This document shows, one piece after another, positions 12,161 to 21,678 of a DNA stretch of 64,000 nt. Source of the stretch: Lethocerus indicus (taxonomy: Eukaryota; Arthropoda; Insecta; Hemiptera; Belostomatidae); assembly GCA_019843655.1 (NCBI GenBank), contig JACDQD010000002.1:320585-384584 (forward strand). Direction: 5' to 3'. The position numbers were made by a program, and so were the translations under genes. Within the stretch, counting starts at the first letter, position 1. Each line of letters begins with the position of its first letter. Below the pieces are notes generated by a model. The model did no database searches, was not told where the DNA came from, and saw nothing but the letters and a program-made list of their open reading frames with translations.

Positions 12161-12874
12161 GGACAAAGCTGTACTCTCTACAAACTCAGATCCTTACTTG
12201 GCATCACATTCCCTTCAATAACACCTCTCCCTCGTAGAAAGCCGGTCCAGGAAATGGAGGATTAAGTTCAATTGCCAAAAACGTCTTCGTGGTACTTTTA
12301 CTTTGTACCTTGTCCTCCGGTTTTCCTGAACCGGTCCCAACTTCCTATTGAAAATCAAGTGCGGTACTTGGGAGACTACTCTTAGACAGAAGATTGACAC
12401 GTACAAGACTGAAACGTACAGAACTGAAACGACGCTACAAATTACTACTAAGACTCCTCGACTACGGATCAAAACTATCACTATCGAATAAATTATTAAT
12501 TTACAACCGCCTACTGAAACCTATCTTCCAACTCTTATAGACTCCGATCCTCGCAATCCGTAATACTTCGAAAAATTACCCCTAACGCCCCACCGTATGT
12601 CTCAGAACGGAATAATACACAATGACCTAAAAGTCCCGAGAATTAGCGGCTTCCCGGTATAAATCCTTCCGTTCCAAATTATCCCTTCGTTCCCGATTCC
12701 TCAATTCCTCGCTCTTCACCTTCCCGAAAATCCCTAATTCTGCGTCGCCTGAAACGGAGATGGCCACGCGATTTCCCTACGACCCGAGAGAGAGAGAGAG
12801 AGTGAGAGGGGTGGCTTTTCTCTTTCGAAAGTTCACCTCGTAAAGTTAGAGCACGTCGTAGAAGCTGGATGCCC
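12161..12874 (+). mobile_element. Jockey-like LINE RT fragment (family 1)
   Basis: Plus-strand relic of the RT palm-to-thumb region. It reads DKAVLSTNSDPYLAS, which directly follows the YADD catalytic motif in the sister copy, then H-L-S-L-V-E-S, then W-R-I-K-F. After several breaks it reads an N-D-L-K-V segment, and the KRRWPRDFP tail lies near 12750. It is truncated just before the catalytic aspartates. A (GA)n expansion at 12786-12802 replaces the sister's TGAGAGAA. Many indels and stops make it non-functional. Confidence 0.8.
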
Positions 12875-13150
12875 GCCCCGCATCAAGTCAACGGGCTTTT
12901 CAACCCCGAAATTTGAGCGTCTGTAAACCAATACTTGTTGTCCGCCGTTCACGGTAACGGGTCACTTGGGCAAGTTCAAGAAAGAGCAGCACAATGGGGA
13001 GGTAAGTGAAACCTTCGACGGGGCGGGCTTAGGCGGCTACGGGTGACGCTAATTTGTGAATATTCAGTCGCTACAGAATATAATATTCTAACGCTAATTA
13101 ACGCCGAGGCCAGTCGTTCGCCCCACTGACATGAGAACAGAGAGGATAAG
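12875..13150. other. Short non-genic gap
   Basis: Separates two LINE fragments. No feature was recognised. Confidence 0.4.
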
Positions 13151-13690
13151 TTTTTTTTTAACTTTATTTATCGTACAATCAACTATTGTTATAGGTACAA
13201 TGGCGGTTTGTTGGACTAGTTTGACTTGTTTCGCTCGATAAAGTCCCTATCCAGTGACGGTACTTTTGACCTGTATCCGGCCTACAGAAGGCGTTTAAGA
13301 TAATGGATGGGTAGAAGGGGAAAGGGACTGAACACGAGTGGATTTGGATGTGGAGAGAGGCGGGAATGGAATTTAAGGAAGCTTATTGGGGGTATGTTGA
13401 GGTCGTTATGGATTGTTCGGTTAGAAACATACCCCGGGGTGGGGAGCATTAAGGACGGTATAAAGGACTTTTGACTGGAATGTTTGACTGGAGCGATGTT
13501 GGATTTCTTGGCGGAACCCAGCATAGTTCTATTCCGTAGGGTCCGTGTCGGTTTCAGTACGGCTTTATATATTGTCAGTTCGTTGACTATTGTCAGTTTC
13601 GATGTCCTTTTCAAAACAGGTCTCAACAGTCCAAATTTGCGATTTAGATCTGTTCTTTTCAGTCGGATATGTCGATTTGATACTTAAACG
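13151..13690 (-). mobile_element. Jockey-like LINE 3' fragment (family 2)
   Basis: One of the longest copies of this family. It starts at a T run (reverse of the A tail, 13151-13159) and the reverse AATAAA. The minus frame 13282-13626 reads ELTIYKAVLKP, then GSAKKSNIA, QKSFIPSLMLP, GYVSNRTIHNDLNIP and FHSRLSPHPNPL, the RT thumb and C-terminus of Jockey-clade elements. Frame shifts occur at the 'TYGIELWG' site (two extra bases) and at the N-A-P-W site (G/C run at 13431-13445). It is 5'-truncated, as is usual for LINEs. Confidence 0.85.
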
Positions 13691-13829
13691 TTACACTTGA
13701 TTACTGCAATAAATTACTGGAAAAGAAATTGGTCAGTGTACTCTTTCTATGTTTTGTGAATTTTTTGCAACTCGGCCCATTAATTTCAACCCCTATCGAA
13801 TAAACGACTTTGACTTTTTCTGCCTTTAA

Positions 13830-13936
13830 GATTTGCGCATCCTTACAGACGCCTGAAAAGGAAGTGGCCACGCGACCTAAATGTTTAAATAAATAAAATT
13901 AAAAAAAAAAATAAATAAAAAAATAATAAAAAAAAA
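13830..13936 (+). mobile_element. LINE 3' terminus with poly(A)
   Basis: The plus frame 13847-13888 reads RRLKRKWPRDLNV and a stop. This is the ending of Jockey ORF2 (compare KRRWPRDFP in family 1). It is followed at once by AATAAA-containing A-rich DNA running to about 13936. Only the last codons survive, so this is a severely 5'-truncated insertion or a fragment. Confidence 0.7.
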
Positions 13937-14220
13937 TGGGGGGACTAGTGTGTTTCTCCTCTAATTGTTGACTATTGTTGCTAGTGCCTATATAAATGTT
14001 GCCTGTTGTATAATTTTTAGAGTTGTAACAATAAAACAGTGAAAAAAAAATGGATTCGCGCAGAACGCAAAGCTGTATATAGCGCATTGACATAGTCAAT
14101 GGACAGTGGACCGGCGGTATAATGAAGGGCGGTACAACGATGCGGACCGTTGGTCCGAAAGCGATACACCGTTAGTGCGTTTGTTGTGTGCTGGGCAAGG
14201 GGCCCGGATTAGGCGCCAAT

Positions 14221-14365
14221 CACACAGGAATGCAATTAATACCGGGGCCCGATGGGGCGCTTGCACCCCACCCCCCCCAACCACCACTCAAATATTTGTT
14301 GCAGTATTCCAATCGTCGGTGTGAATAATTTCGAAATTTCAGGTAAATTTGTTGTTGAAAGCGGG
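14221..14365 (+). repeat. Left member of an inverted repeat pair
   Basis: Homologous in reverse complement to 15421-15550. Shared blocks include ATGCAATTAAT, CACTCAAATATTTGTT, CAATCGTCGGTG and AATTTCGAAATTTC. The plus frame reads HSNIC then IPIVGVNNFEIS, while the inverted partner reads HSNICSDIAIVGENNFEIS on the minus strand. Conservation of the same frame hints at a coding origin, but the family is unrecognised. Confidence 0.7.
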
Positions 14366-14417
14366 GAGGGAGGGGCGGTTCAGAGAGGGACCGCGGCTTT
14401 TGGGGTAAGGATGGCAT

Positions 14418-14452
14418 TTTTTTATAAACTCCCGATTTTTTTATAAACTGCC
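14418..14452. repeat. Two-unit 19-bp tandem repeat
   Basis: TTTTTTTATAAACTCCCGA is followed by a copy with TGCCG. It lies just upstream of the LINE fragment. Confidence 0.6.
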
Positions 14453-14454
14453 GA

Positions 14455-15228
14455 TATCCCTCAACATCCTGATACTTTCCTCGCTTCCTATGCAGACGAC
14501 AAAGCTGTACTCTCTACAAACTCAGATCCCTACTTAGCATCCAATTACCTGCAAAAACACCTCTCCCTCGTAGAAAGCCGGTCCAGGAAATTGAGGATTA
14601 AGTTCAAGTGCCGAAAAAGTCTTCGCCTTACTTTCACTTTGAGAAGAGCGACTCGTCCTCCCGTTTTTCCTGAACCGGTCCCAACTTCCTATTGAAAATC
14701 AAGTGCGGTACTTGGGACTACTCTTAGACAGAAGATTGACACGTACAAGACTGAAACGTACAGAAACGACGCTACAAATTACTACTAAGACTCCTCAACT
14801 ATAGATCAAAACTATCGCTCTCAAAGAAATTATTAATTTACAACCGCCTACTGAAACCTATTTGGGCCTACGGAATCGAACTGTAGGGATCTACCGAGCC
14901 GTCCAACTCTTATAGACTCCAATCCTTGCAATCCCTAATCCTTCGAAAAATTACCCCTAACGCCCCACCCTATGTCTCAGAACAGAATAATCCAGCAATG
15001 ACCTAAAAGTCCCGTTCGTTGGAGAATTAGCAGCTGCCAGGTATAAATCCTTCCGTTCCCAACTATCCCTTCTTCCCGAAAATCCCGTGCTTCGCCCAAA
15101 GCGGAGATGGCCAGGCGATTTCCCTACGACCTGAGAGAACCGTCATTGGGCGGCTTCTCCTTCGAGAGTTCACTGATTGAGTGTCAAGTAAGAGCACTGT
15201 CGCTGGATACAATCTAAAAAAAAAAAAC
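14455..15228 (+). mobile_element. Jockey-like LINE RT fragment with YADD motif (family 1)
   Basis: Best RT relic in the window. 14489-14500 encodes the catalytic YADD box (in S-Y-A-D-D-K-A-V-L). The frame stays open for about 70 codons through LASNYLQKHLSLVES, RKLRIKFKC, LRLTFTLRRATRPPVFPEPV. Frameshifts follow. Later pieces read AYGIEL, then a stop where tryptophan is expected (TGG to TAG), and NDLKVPFVGELAAARYKSF, then KRRWPGDFP. A 3' UTR shared with 12161-12874 ends in an A run (15216-15228). It is the sister of that copy. Confidence 0.85.
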
Positions 15229-15420
15229 TATAGTTGTGACTATAACAATAAATGAAAAAGAGAAAAAAACGGTTTCGGCTGAGACTTGAGAGAGCCCTTT
15301 TTGTATGATCGGGTTTTTACCACTTTATTGGCGGCCCTTGCCCTATGGCCAATTATTAAATCGTCCGACGACTGAGGGGACGACCCTTCTCCCCCCCCCA
15401 CCCACCCCACCACCGGGCCA

Positions 15421-15550
15421 CACTTTCAATTACAAATATTGTATCTGGAAATTTCGAAATTGTTCTCACCGACGATTGCAATATCGGAACAAATATTTGA
15501 GTGGGCGGCGGCGAGTGACTTCGGCATTAATTGCATTTCCCGCCTGTGTG
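15421..15550 (-). repeat. Right member of an inverted repeat pair
   Basis: Reverse-complement counterpart of 14221-14365. Together they bracket about 1.05 kb that contains the family-1 LINE. Either a foldback or DNA element was invaded by the LINE, or two independent opposite insertions lie close together. A (TG)n tract (15545-15562) sits at its outer edge. Confidence 0.7.
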
Positions 15551-15562
15551 TGTGTGTGTGTG
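15545..15562. repeat. (TG)n microsatellite
   Basis: Nine TG units at the edge of the inverted repeat. Confidence 0.9.
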
Positions 15563-15744
15563 TCCGGCGGTATTGGTTTTTAGTTTGTACCGCGACCTCA
15601 ACCCCGACAGAGGTAAATAAATAGGAAACGGCGCCGCGATTAGGCCGAATTGGCGAAGCGCCTGAAAATTTGGCGAATAACCGAGGGTGTATTGGGGTGA
15701 ACGACTTTGCACAATTCCCGTTATTTGTCAAAAAATGTAAACTC

Positions 15745-16040
15745 CTACCACCCCAGTGGATGGGAAAGGGGGAAAGGCGGGAGTGGAACTTCGGGAACCG
15801 GGATTTTGTGACTTCGTCGACTGTCGGTATGTTGAGGTCATGTTGGATTGTCTGGTTAGAAACATACCCGGGGGTGGGGGGGAGCATTAAGGGTGGTTCG
15901 AAGGACTTTTGACTGAAATCTCTGTCTCTTGGGGCGATGTCGGATGTCTCGGTCGGACCCAAGACCTTGTTACTTAAGGTCAATATTGATGTCCGTTTTA
16001 GTAACGGCCTTAAGAGTCCAAATTGTCCGTTCAAGTCGAT
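15745..16040 (-). mobile_element. Jockey-like LINE fragment (family 2, second subfamily)
   Basis: The minus frame reads LTLSNK, then GYVSNQTIQHDLNIPTVDEV and FPKFHSRLSP. It has the subfamily end AATATTGATGTCCGTTTTAG, shared with 26013 and 56340. The G/C tract at the N-A-P site (15867-15883) is expanded. It lacks its 3' UTR. The 202-codon open frame 15426-16034 that covers it is chimeric: its N-terminal half is LINE and the rest is flanking repeat. Confidence 0.8.
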
Positions 16041-16982
16041 TCTTTCGAGTCGTGTAAGCTCGGTAAGCTCAAATAGTCTCCGAGCACTATCAGTGACGAT
16101 TTACACTTTGTGTAGAACAAGCGGAAATTTCAGTAGCCACTAGATCTGGAACAAGCGCAATATCTGTTAAATGGTCCGAGGTTTCCACGAACTTGAAGAA
16201 TAGAAAAACTTCGTTTTTGTCCGCAGTTTCTGTACGGAAAGAACTCAAAATAGGGCGAACCGGTTGGCCGTCGGTACTCTAATCTATCGTAATATTTTAC
16301 CAATTCCCCTTCTATTTTATACCTGAAGGGAAGAAGCGGTACTCCGCTAATGAGGTCGGTCGAATTTTCCCGGCCCTTGACGAGAGTTTTCCCGCTAACT
16401 CGACAGCGTTTAACAAGGTAAAGTTGAGCCGGTTTCAGGTAAACGAGAAAACGAGTGTCATAAAAAATAATTAATCGCGTATTGCGGTCTATTCTTTTTT
16501 TTTTTTTTTCAAGTTTTAACGAAGAGCAATATCGTTACGAAGGTCGTTTGAAACTTTTTGCGATGCAGACGTTCAGCTTAAAGCGACGAAAGTAACACTT
16601 TTTTTTTTTTTTTCAATAACCCGATAACGGCGTAATTGTATTCGAAACTATAAAAATATTTTAACTTTTCTCGTTTTAATTTTAATCAGTTCAATTTTCC
16701 GGAGAATAGCGCATTATAAAATCTTGTTACCTTGTACCGTCCTCGCGATCCACTATTTTGTCTTGTTCTAGCCATTTTTCGTCTCCTCATCGTCTTCAGT
16801 ACAATTTCGATAATATATCAGCGTTGGTCTCTTAACACCTTAAGGCCAGAGCAGTTGTGAGAATAGATTCGGGAATTAAATTTACTATTTCGTCCAAACT
16901 GAGACTTTTATTCGAAGTCCCGTGTCGACATTTCTGAGGAACAACAAGCGATGATAATTTAAAGTGCAGTAAATGAGAAGTT
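16041..16982. other. Non-genic stretch
   Basis: T-rich with T runs near 16495-16509 and 16600-16613. No gene or transposon was recognised. Confidence 0.5.
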
Positions 16983-17310
16983 ATTGGGGAATTCACCGCA
17001 ACAAGTGGCGTTCTACATACTTTTAAGTACGTCAGTACATCTTTGCACGGATAAGCCGTAGACGGTTTCGAATGCACTTATGAGATACATTCGGCTTCTC
17101 TGCAATGTCCCAGTGTTGAACTATGGCGATCCGAATCAATATAATTCGGTTCACCATGTTTTTGCTTTTTGGACATACACACAATTCAAGTGGTCAACGT
17201 AATTTTGATACAGAATCTTTCAGAAAGGACCAAATAATAACGTATCGAAAAATGTTATCTGTTCAAAGATAAGGTGTCGGTGAATTCCGCAATTACTTAG
17301 TTGCCGACCC
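16983..17310 (-). mobile_element. mariner (mellifera-like) deletion derivative C2
   Basis: Right end GAATTCCGCAATTACTTAGTTGCCGA is intact; given in two parts it is GAATTCCGCAATTAC and TTAGTTGCCGA (17283-17308). The left end is shortened (GGGGAATTCACCG). Internal sequence matches C1 in reverse complement, including the region equivalent to I-R-N-R-L-R (around 17055-17075). No usable frame remains. Confidence 0.8.
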
Positions 17311-18387
17311 CAATATACGCTATGACAAAGAGTTATTATTGGAGTGTGTTGGATCGGCGGTTGGTGCGGGTTGGAGAGATATGTGTGTATATATATATGT
17401 GTGTGTGTGTGTGTGAGTGTGGCGATTGATTGAAGGGCGACGCTTTGATGTCGAGGGCCGGCGATGGGGCACTCCGCCATTAGACCCCCCCACTACTAAG
17501 TAGAACTAGACCACTCTACGGCAGAACTGCTAGACCGGCGATGGATGCACCGGATGCACAAACCGATGGCGGACAGCAGTTGGAGCATACAGCAGAAGCG
17601 GAAAAAAATTCGGTCGAGGATTCGACGACGGCCGAAGAAGGATGAGGAAGGAGTCACCGTGGACAGTCTTCGGAGGACAGGCCAACCAAAAGAAAAATCA
17701 AATAAAAAAAATCAATCATCAAGCTCATGTCGTCCTGGTCACGAAATGGTAGATTTCCCACCCGTCGTACTGAGGCGATGAGAAATTCCCCTCTTGTGTC
17801 GAAACTGACGGACGAATTTGTACGGAATTATCGAAAAACTGTTGTTGGGCGGCGATCCAAAGTCGGGAAGGGGGCCAGTATAAAAGATGTTCGCATCCGC
17901 GGGATTTCGCTCACGCCGGATCGGTGTGTTAAAAGTTGGCTCATTCCGGTTCCAAGTTTTAAACTTTACTTCTGGTCCCCGTCACAAGCCCGCGCCCAAT
18001 TTTCCACTCCATAAATTTAACCTATTAGCGGAAAACTTCCATATTCGGAGCCTGGAAGGAAGACTACTGCTCTTCGCAGGACTGAAAACTACCCCCCACC
18101 CGCCAAGCGCCGTGCTTTATTTATCCGCGCGCCCGGTAAAGCCCGGCAACTTTAATTTAACGACTCCACTAACAACATTTCAGGCCACGGGCGCCTAATG
18201 TTGATTTACGTCCAATTGTACTAAAGCTTAGAATTTCAGTTGTCCTCCCTTATTTGCGCCGATCAAATATATTAGTTCTAAACGGCCGAAAGCGTATACC
18301 ATTTTTCCCCCCCTTTCCACTTTTCGCCCTACAATTACGTCGGAAAATAATCTGGGCGGACGCCGTAAGGTTTATATGGAGTACTGT
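17311..18387. other. Non-genic stretch with TA/TG microsatellite
   Basis: A mixed (TG)/(TA) tract lies at 17381-17420. Overlapping plus frames at 17545-17781, 17727-18014 and 17887-18198 are basic or low-complexity and not recognised. I do not call a gene. Confidence 0.5.
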
Positions 18388-18430
18388 ATGTTCGTGATGT
18401 TTCTGTCTCCTCTCGCCGGTTTGGTCTTTT

Positions 18431-18467
18431 GCTAGACCGGTTTCGGCTGCTCGCCATCTTCAGTAGC
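18431..18467 (-). ncRNA. Hammerhead-ribozyme-like motif (left arm of A3)
   Basis: On the minus strand the 37-nt segment contains, in order: GCTA (stem I), the core CTGAAGA, one extra T, a GGC/GCC stem II with loop GAGCA, the core GAAA, and ACCGGT. ACCGGT overlaps the last A and is a self-complementary stem III ending in the GTC cleavage triplet. TAGC closes stem I. The layout fits a minimal type I hammerhead of the kind that works as a dimer. The extra T after CTGAAGA and the 4-bp stem I are weaknesses. Activity is inferred only. Confidence 0.55.
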
Positions 18468-18590
18468 GCTGTGTTAGTCACTGTTAGCACTTTGGATGTT
18501 TTTTGGGCATCCTCACTGCCCACTGTCACTTTCACATGTACTGTACAAGCGAACAAAAACATCCAAAGTGCCGACAGTGACTAACACCGC

Positions 18591-18627
18591 GCTACTGAAG
18601 ATGGCGAGCGGCCGAAACCGGTCTAGC
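18591..18627 (+). ncRNA. Hammerhead-ribozyme-like motif (right arm of A3)
   Basis: Same layout as the left-arm motif, on the plus strand. GCTA 18591-18594 pairs with TAGC 18624-18627. CTGAAGA is 18595-18601, GGC 18603-18605 pairs with GCC 18611-18613, GAAA is 18614-18617, and palindromic ACCGGT is 18617-18622. The predicted cleavage is after C18623. The G to A difference between the two arms falls in the stem II loop, leaving the pairing intact. Confidence 0.6.
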
Positions 18628-18647
18628 AAAAGACCAAACCGGCGAGA

Positions 18648-18715
18648 ATTTTTCATTTATTCAATCACACGACTGAGGAATGTGACATGTCGTGACGAAC
18701 TTTTATTATAGGTTC
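18648..18715 (+). repeat. Spacer unit linking foldback copies
   Basis: About 70 bp (contains CAATCACACGACTGAGGAAT and GACATGTCGTGACGAAC) between A3 and A4. The same spacer occurs in reverse complement twice, at 27061-27136 and 27390-27455, also attached to foldback copies. Confidence 0.85.
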
Positions 18716-19048
18716 GTGATGTTTCTGTCTCCTCTCGCTGGTTTGGTCTTTTGCCAAACGGGTTTCGGCTGCTCGCCATCTTCAGTAGCGCGGTGTCAGT
18801 CACTGTTGACACTTTGGATTCTTTGGACTGTCACTTGAACTGTCAAGTAACAGTACATGTGAAAGTGACAGTGGGCAGTGAGGATGCCCAAAAAACATCC
18901 AAAGTGCTAACAGTGACAGTAACACAGCGCTACTGAAGATGGCGAGCGGCCGAAACCGGTCTAGCAAAAGACCAAACAGCAGCGAGAGGAGACAGAAACA
19001 CCACGAACTTACAGTATCCCAACCCCTCGCAGACCACAAAACAGGTAT
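18716..19048. repeat. Foldback repeat, copy A4 with outer end
   Basis: The left arm starts at 18716. The centre (about 18815-18870) holds a short inverted repeat of TTGACAGTTCAAGTGA type and GTGACAGT runs. The right arm is followed by the family's outer end CAACCCCTCGCAGACCACAA ending in ACAGGTAT (19048). The left arm's ribozyme-like core has lost part of stem III/I (CCAAACGGG). The right arm's is intact. Confidence 0.9.
18929..18965 (+). ncRNA. Hammerhead-ribozyme-like motif (right arm of A4)
   Basis: Identical in all core and stem positions to 18591-18627: GCTA/TAGC stem I, CTGAAGA, GGC/GCC, GAAA, ACCGGT, GTC. It lies in the arm next to the complete outer end. Confidence 0.6.
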
Positions 19049-19745
19049 ATCAAATTAGTTTTTTATGGAGGTTGGGAAAAGGTTTTTCGCAAAATTGTGA
19101 ATAAAAAACACCAATAAATGGAATGGACAGTATTAAAATAAGCATTGGATAAGTGAGTTATTGTTGTACAACGGAGTTTAAAAGTGAGAGGAAGCCAAAT
19201 CGAAAATATTTAGTTAAGAGAGTATATTCGAAATGCGGAAAAACGGTCAATATAAAATAACTTTTAATGTGACGATTGTGTATATCGGTTCTTTTTCGCC
19301 AACACCGAACGAATAGTTTCTTTCAGGGCCCAAAACAGGGGCGCGGAGAAAACGGTACCGGGAGGAAAAGGAGACGTGGCATATTCAAGACATATTTGCA
19401 TAATGTACTGATAGCCGGAGAAAATAAACAAGGAAATTCGCCCCCCCCCCCCCCGGTCGGGGTTTTTCATTCCCTCGGGAAAATCCGCGTCGAGGCTTTT
19501 CCGGCAACGAGTCTAGAAATAGTTGGGGGTCCCGCTCAGTCTGTCGCGGAAAGAAACGACAGAATCTTCTTTCTGCTGTCGACATTCGGTAACAAGTACC
19601 GTTGATTTCATATCCCTGCACTATTTTCCGAACAGCTTATCGAATATTTTCGAATATTTAAACGCGCGTGAAAATAAAATATATCGGTACAATCCGCAAT
19701 TACTTTGTTGCCAGCCAATAATTAGGAAGAAACCCACATATATAT
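19049..19745. other. Non-genic stretch
   Basis: Holds a 14-base C run (19441-19454) and a solo mariner end (19691-19716). Overlapping frames at 19276-19621 contain the homopolymer and are not called. Confidence 0.5.
19691..19716 (-). mobile_element. Solo mariner terminal repeat (C7)
   Basis: AATCCGCAATTACTTTGTTG then CCAGCC matches the right terminal repeat of the C-type mariners. No partner end was found nearby. Confidence 0.6.
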
Positions 19746-20227
19746 AGGGTGTCCCAAAATTAACGCGAAATTTGAAAATTTGTTATTTTTTTTATCGAAT
19801 CGTAGTGTACACAGGATATGTTTATGTGTGTAATAACACGTCGGGCAAATGACCAGTTTCAGTGCGGATTTTGGGCCGCATTTCGGTTCCATTTTCCAAA
19901 ATCCGCACCAAACAGCGACACGTCCAGGATTGGTTTTATTTTTTGGTTAATCGCGCCCGGATTCTCTGAACCTGGAAACGCGGCAATTTCGACAATTAAC
20001 AAAGCCACTATTCCGACCATATTCTGTACGAAATTTTCGCACTGTGGCCGCCGAACATTCATTATTTTTTTCCGACAATGAAAACGCGTTGTTCTCATCG
20101 TGTAACGCTCCGTTTCTCCACTGACCCTAAACTATCGGCTGTCAAATTGGTTTTTTTTTTCTTAAATAGGGACTTTACAGCAATAATTGTGGCAAATTCA
20201 AATCCGGCGTCAATTTTGGGACACCCT
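19746..20227 (-). mobile_element. Tc1/mariner-like element with GGGTGTCCCAAAATT ends, copy D1
   Basis: Perfectly inverted ends: AGGGTGTCCCAAAATTAACG on the left, and AATTTTGGGACACCCT on the right. The minus frame 19935-20066 reads NNECSAATVRKFRTEYGRN and then a degraded R-F-R-E-S-G. This is the helix-turn-helix N-terminal domain (DUF4817 type) of insect mariner-like transposases. A stop follows and the catalytic domain is gone. Length about 480 bp. Confidence 0.85.
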
Positions 20228-20265
20228 GCATAAGTAAAACTTTATTTAATATAACGATACATGGG

Positions 20266-20840
20266 TCTTCTGGAGAAACATCCAGCGTAGCCCAAGATTT
20301 TTTTTCACGATTATATAAAATCAATTGGAATAGATTTTACGTGTCTGTGTATATTCAGAACAGTCTGAAAAAGTAAAATAAGTATTCTTTTAAAAAGACA
20401 CAAATATGTGACGCCGGCCTAGAGATAAAAACTGAACGCTGTAGCCCACGTGTCACATATATGTGTCGCGTTAAATTAGAAGAAATTGATTATAAGACAA
20501 AAAAAAATATATAAATACAATTTATCGATACGAAATTCATTTTATTTTACGAAAATTCGTCATTTTGTCGGGAGATATGTTTCTGTTAAAAAATATTAAA
20601 TGTAATAATAATTTTCATAGCTCGCTTATATCTAGCTACTTACAACATTACAGCTTCGCAAAATCTTTTCCTTTTTAAATTTAACTTATTGCCCGTTAAT
20701 TTTACTAACTGAGCGGAACGAGTACAGACTTCGTAAATTTTTAGAACTTGACAATTTTGTTCAATACTCGACATGTTCAAACGTGCCTTTGTGTAAATTG
20801 TGCAAAAATATCTGTCACATATCTGTGACGGTCGGTTGAG
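20266..20840. repeat. Palindrome-bearing dispersed repeat, copy F2
   Basis: Second and longer copy of the repeat at 4945-5395. Two segments (about 20476-20557 and 20647-20735) are absent from F1. Carries CACGTGTCACATATATGTG near 20450 and TGTCACATATCTGTGACGG near 20814. It starts just after the D1 transposon. No protein-coding capacity was seen. Confidence 0.75.
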
Positions 20841-21678
20841 AACGATGTTATATTGTCCACGATATCCTGCGCGTATTTTTAAAAATAGATAAAGTATTTG
20901 TAGTGGAGCTGGTTACTACTCATCGTCCGGTCGGCAACAAAGTCCGTTTTTCGAATAGTTCTCGAATTCCATTCGACGACTAAAGGGACTTTTCTGTTTA
21001 TTCGCTACGCGTCCGGTCGTGGATGAGGAATCGTACCCGGGCTTCGGGGTCCAGGGCCGGGCATATATGCAGAACGCGGTTCCAAATTTGGTAACCACAA
21101 CCCCCGCCCCCCCGCCCCCACATCCCCCCCGCCATAAGGTTGAAGAGGAGGAACTGGAGCGAAAACAACAACGTGAGGCACATGACAAGAAGGGAGGGGC
21201 GTCAAACCACTCCGAACCCCCGCCACCCCCTCAAACCCCGGGGCTGATAGAGGACAGAGGACGATAGAGGATAGGCCAACCGACAACCCCCGGCCTACCC
21301 CTCCGTGCTACACTATCCTGTATATTAACACGCCGGCGGTGGTATGGGGGAGGGGATCTTCATTAACATAATACCTTTATCATAATACCGTAGCCGTGGG
21401 GTCTGACGCTTAGCAGTTGGGACACGAACGGTAGTGCCCCACCCATCCACCCTCACACCCCCCCCCCCCACAACCCCACCCGACATATTAACCATTTAGA
21501 CAGATTACCTGGCTTCCTGTTTGGGCCCACCCCCCCATGGTCACCCTAAATTCGCCCCGCTGCATGGAACGTGGCCGACATAACTCCGGTTTAACTTTGT
21601 TAAAAGAAATTTCGTCACATCGCCTGGATTCGAACAGGACCGGGGGAGATTCACTGGACTTCATCATTGGGGACTTTG
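20841..21678. other. Non-genic stretch, C/G-rich in part
   Basis: Low-complexity C-rich tract at 21108-21131 and C/A patches at 21440-21480. Frames of 60-93 aa on both strands across 20916-21286 overlap and are dominated by this composition. Confidence 0.5.

Larger units (their letters stand above)
18388..18660. repeat. Foldback repeat, copy A3
   Basis: Nearly symmetric element. The left arm (18388-18515) and right arm (18535-18660) are inverted copies, each with a GGTTTGGTCTTTTGCTAGAC / GTCTAGCAAAAGACCAAACC block. The short centre holds GCCCACTGTCACTTTCACAT and GTACTGTACAAGCG. Both arms carry complete hammerhead-like motifs. Reverse complement of the copy at 27128-27395. Confidence 0.9.

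Noticed and set aside
15426..16034. 202-codon minus frame as a gene
   Set aside because: It begins as a LINE RT fragment and continues through unrelated flanking DNA, a TG microsatellite and an inverted repeat arm. It is a chimeric chance frame.
21616..21640. GATTCGAA flanked by CCTG/CAGG, resembling a tRNA T-arm
   Set aside because: The loop and stem sizes do not fit a T-arm, and no acceptor, D or anticodon arm could be placed around it.
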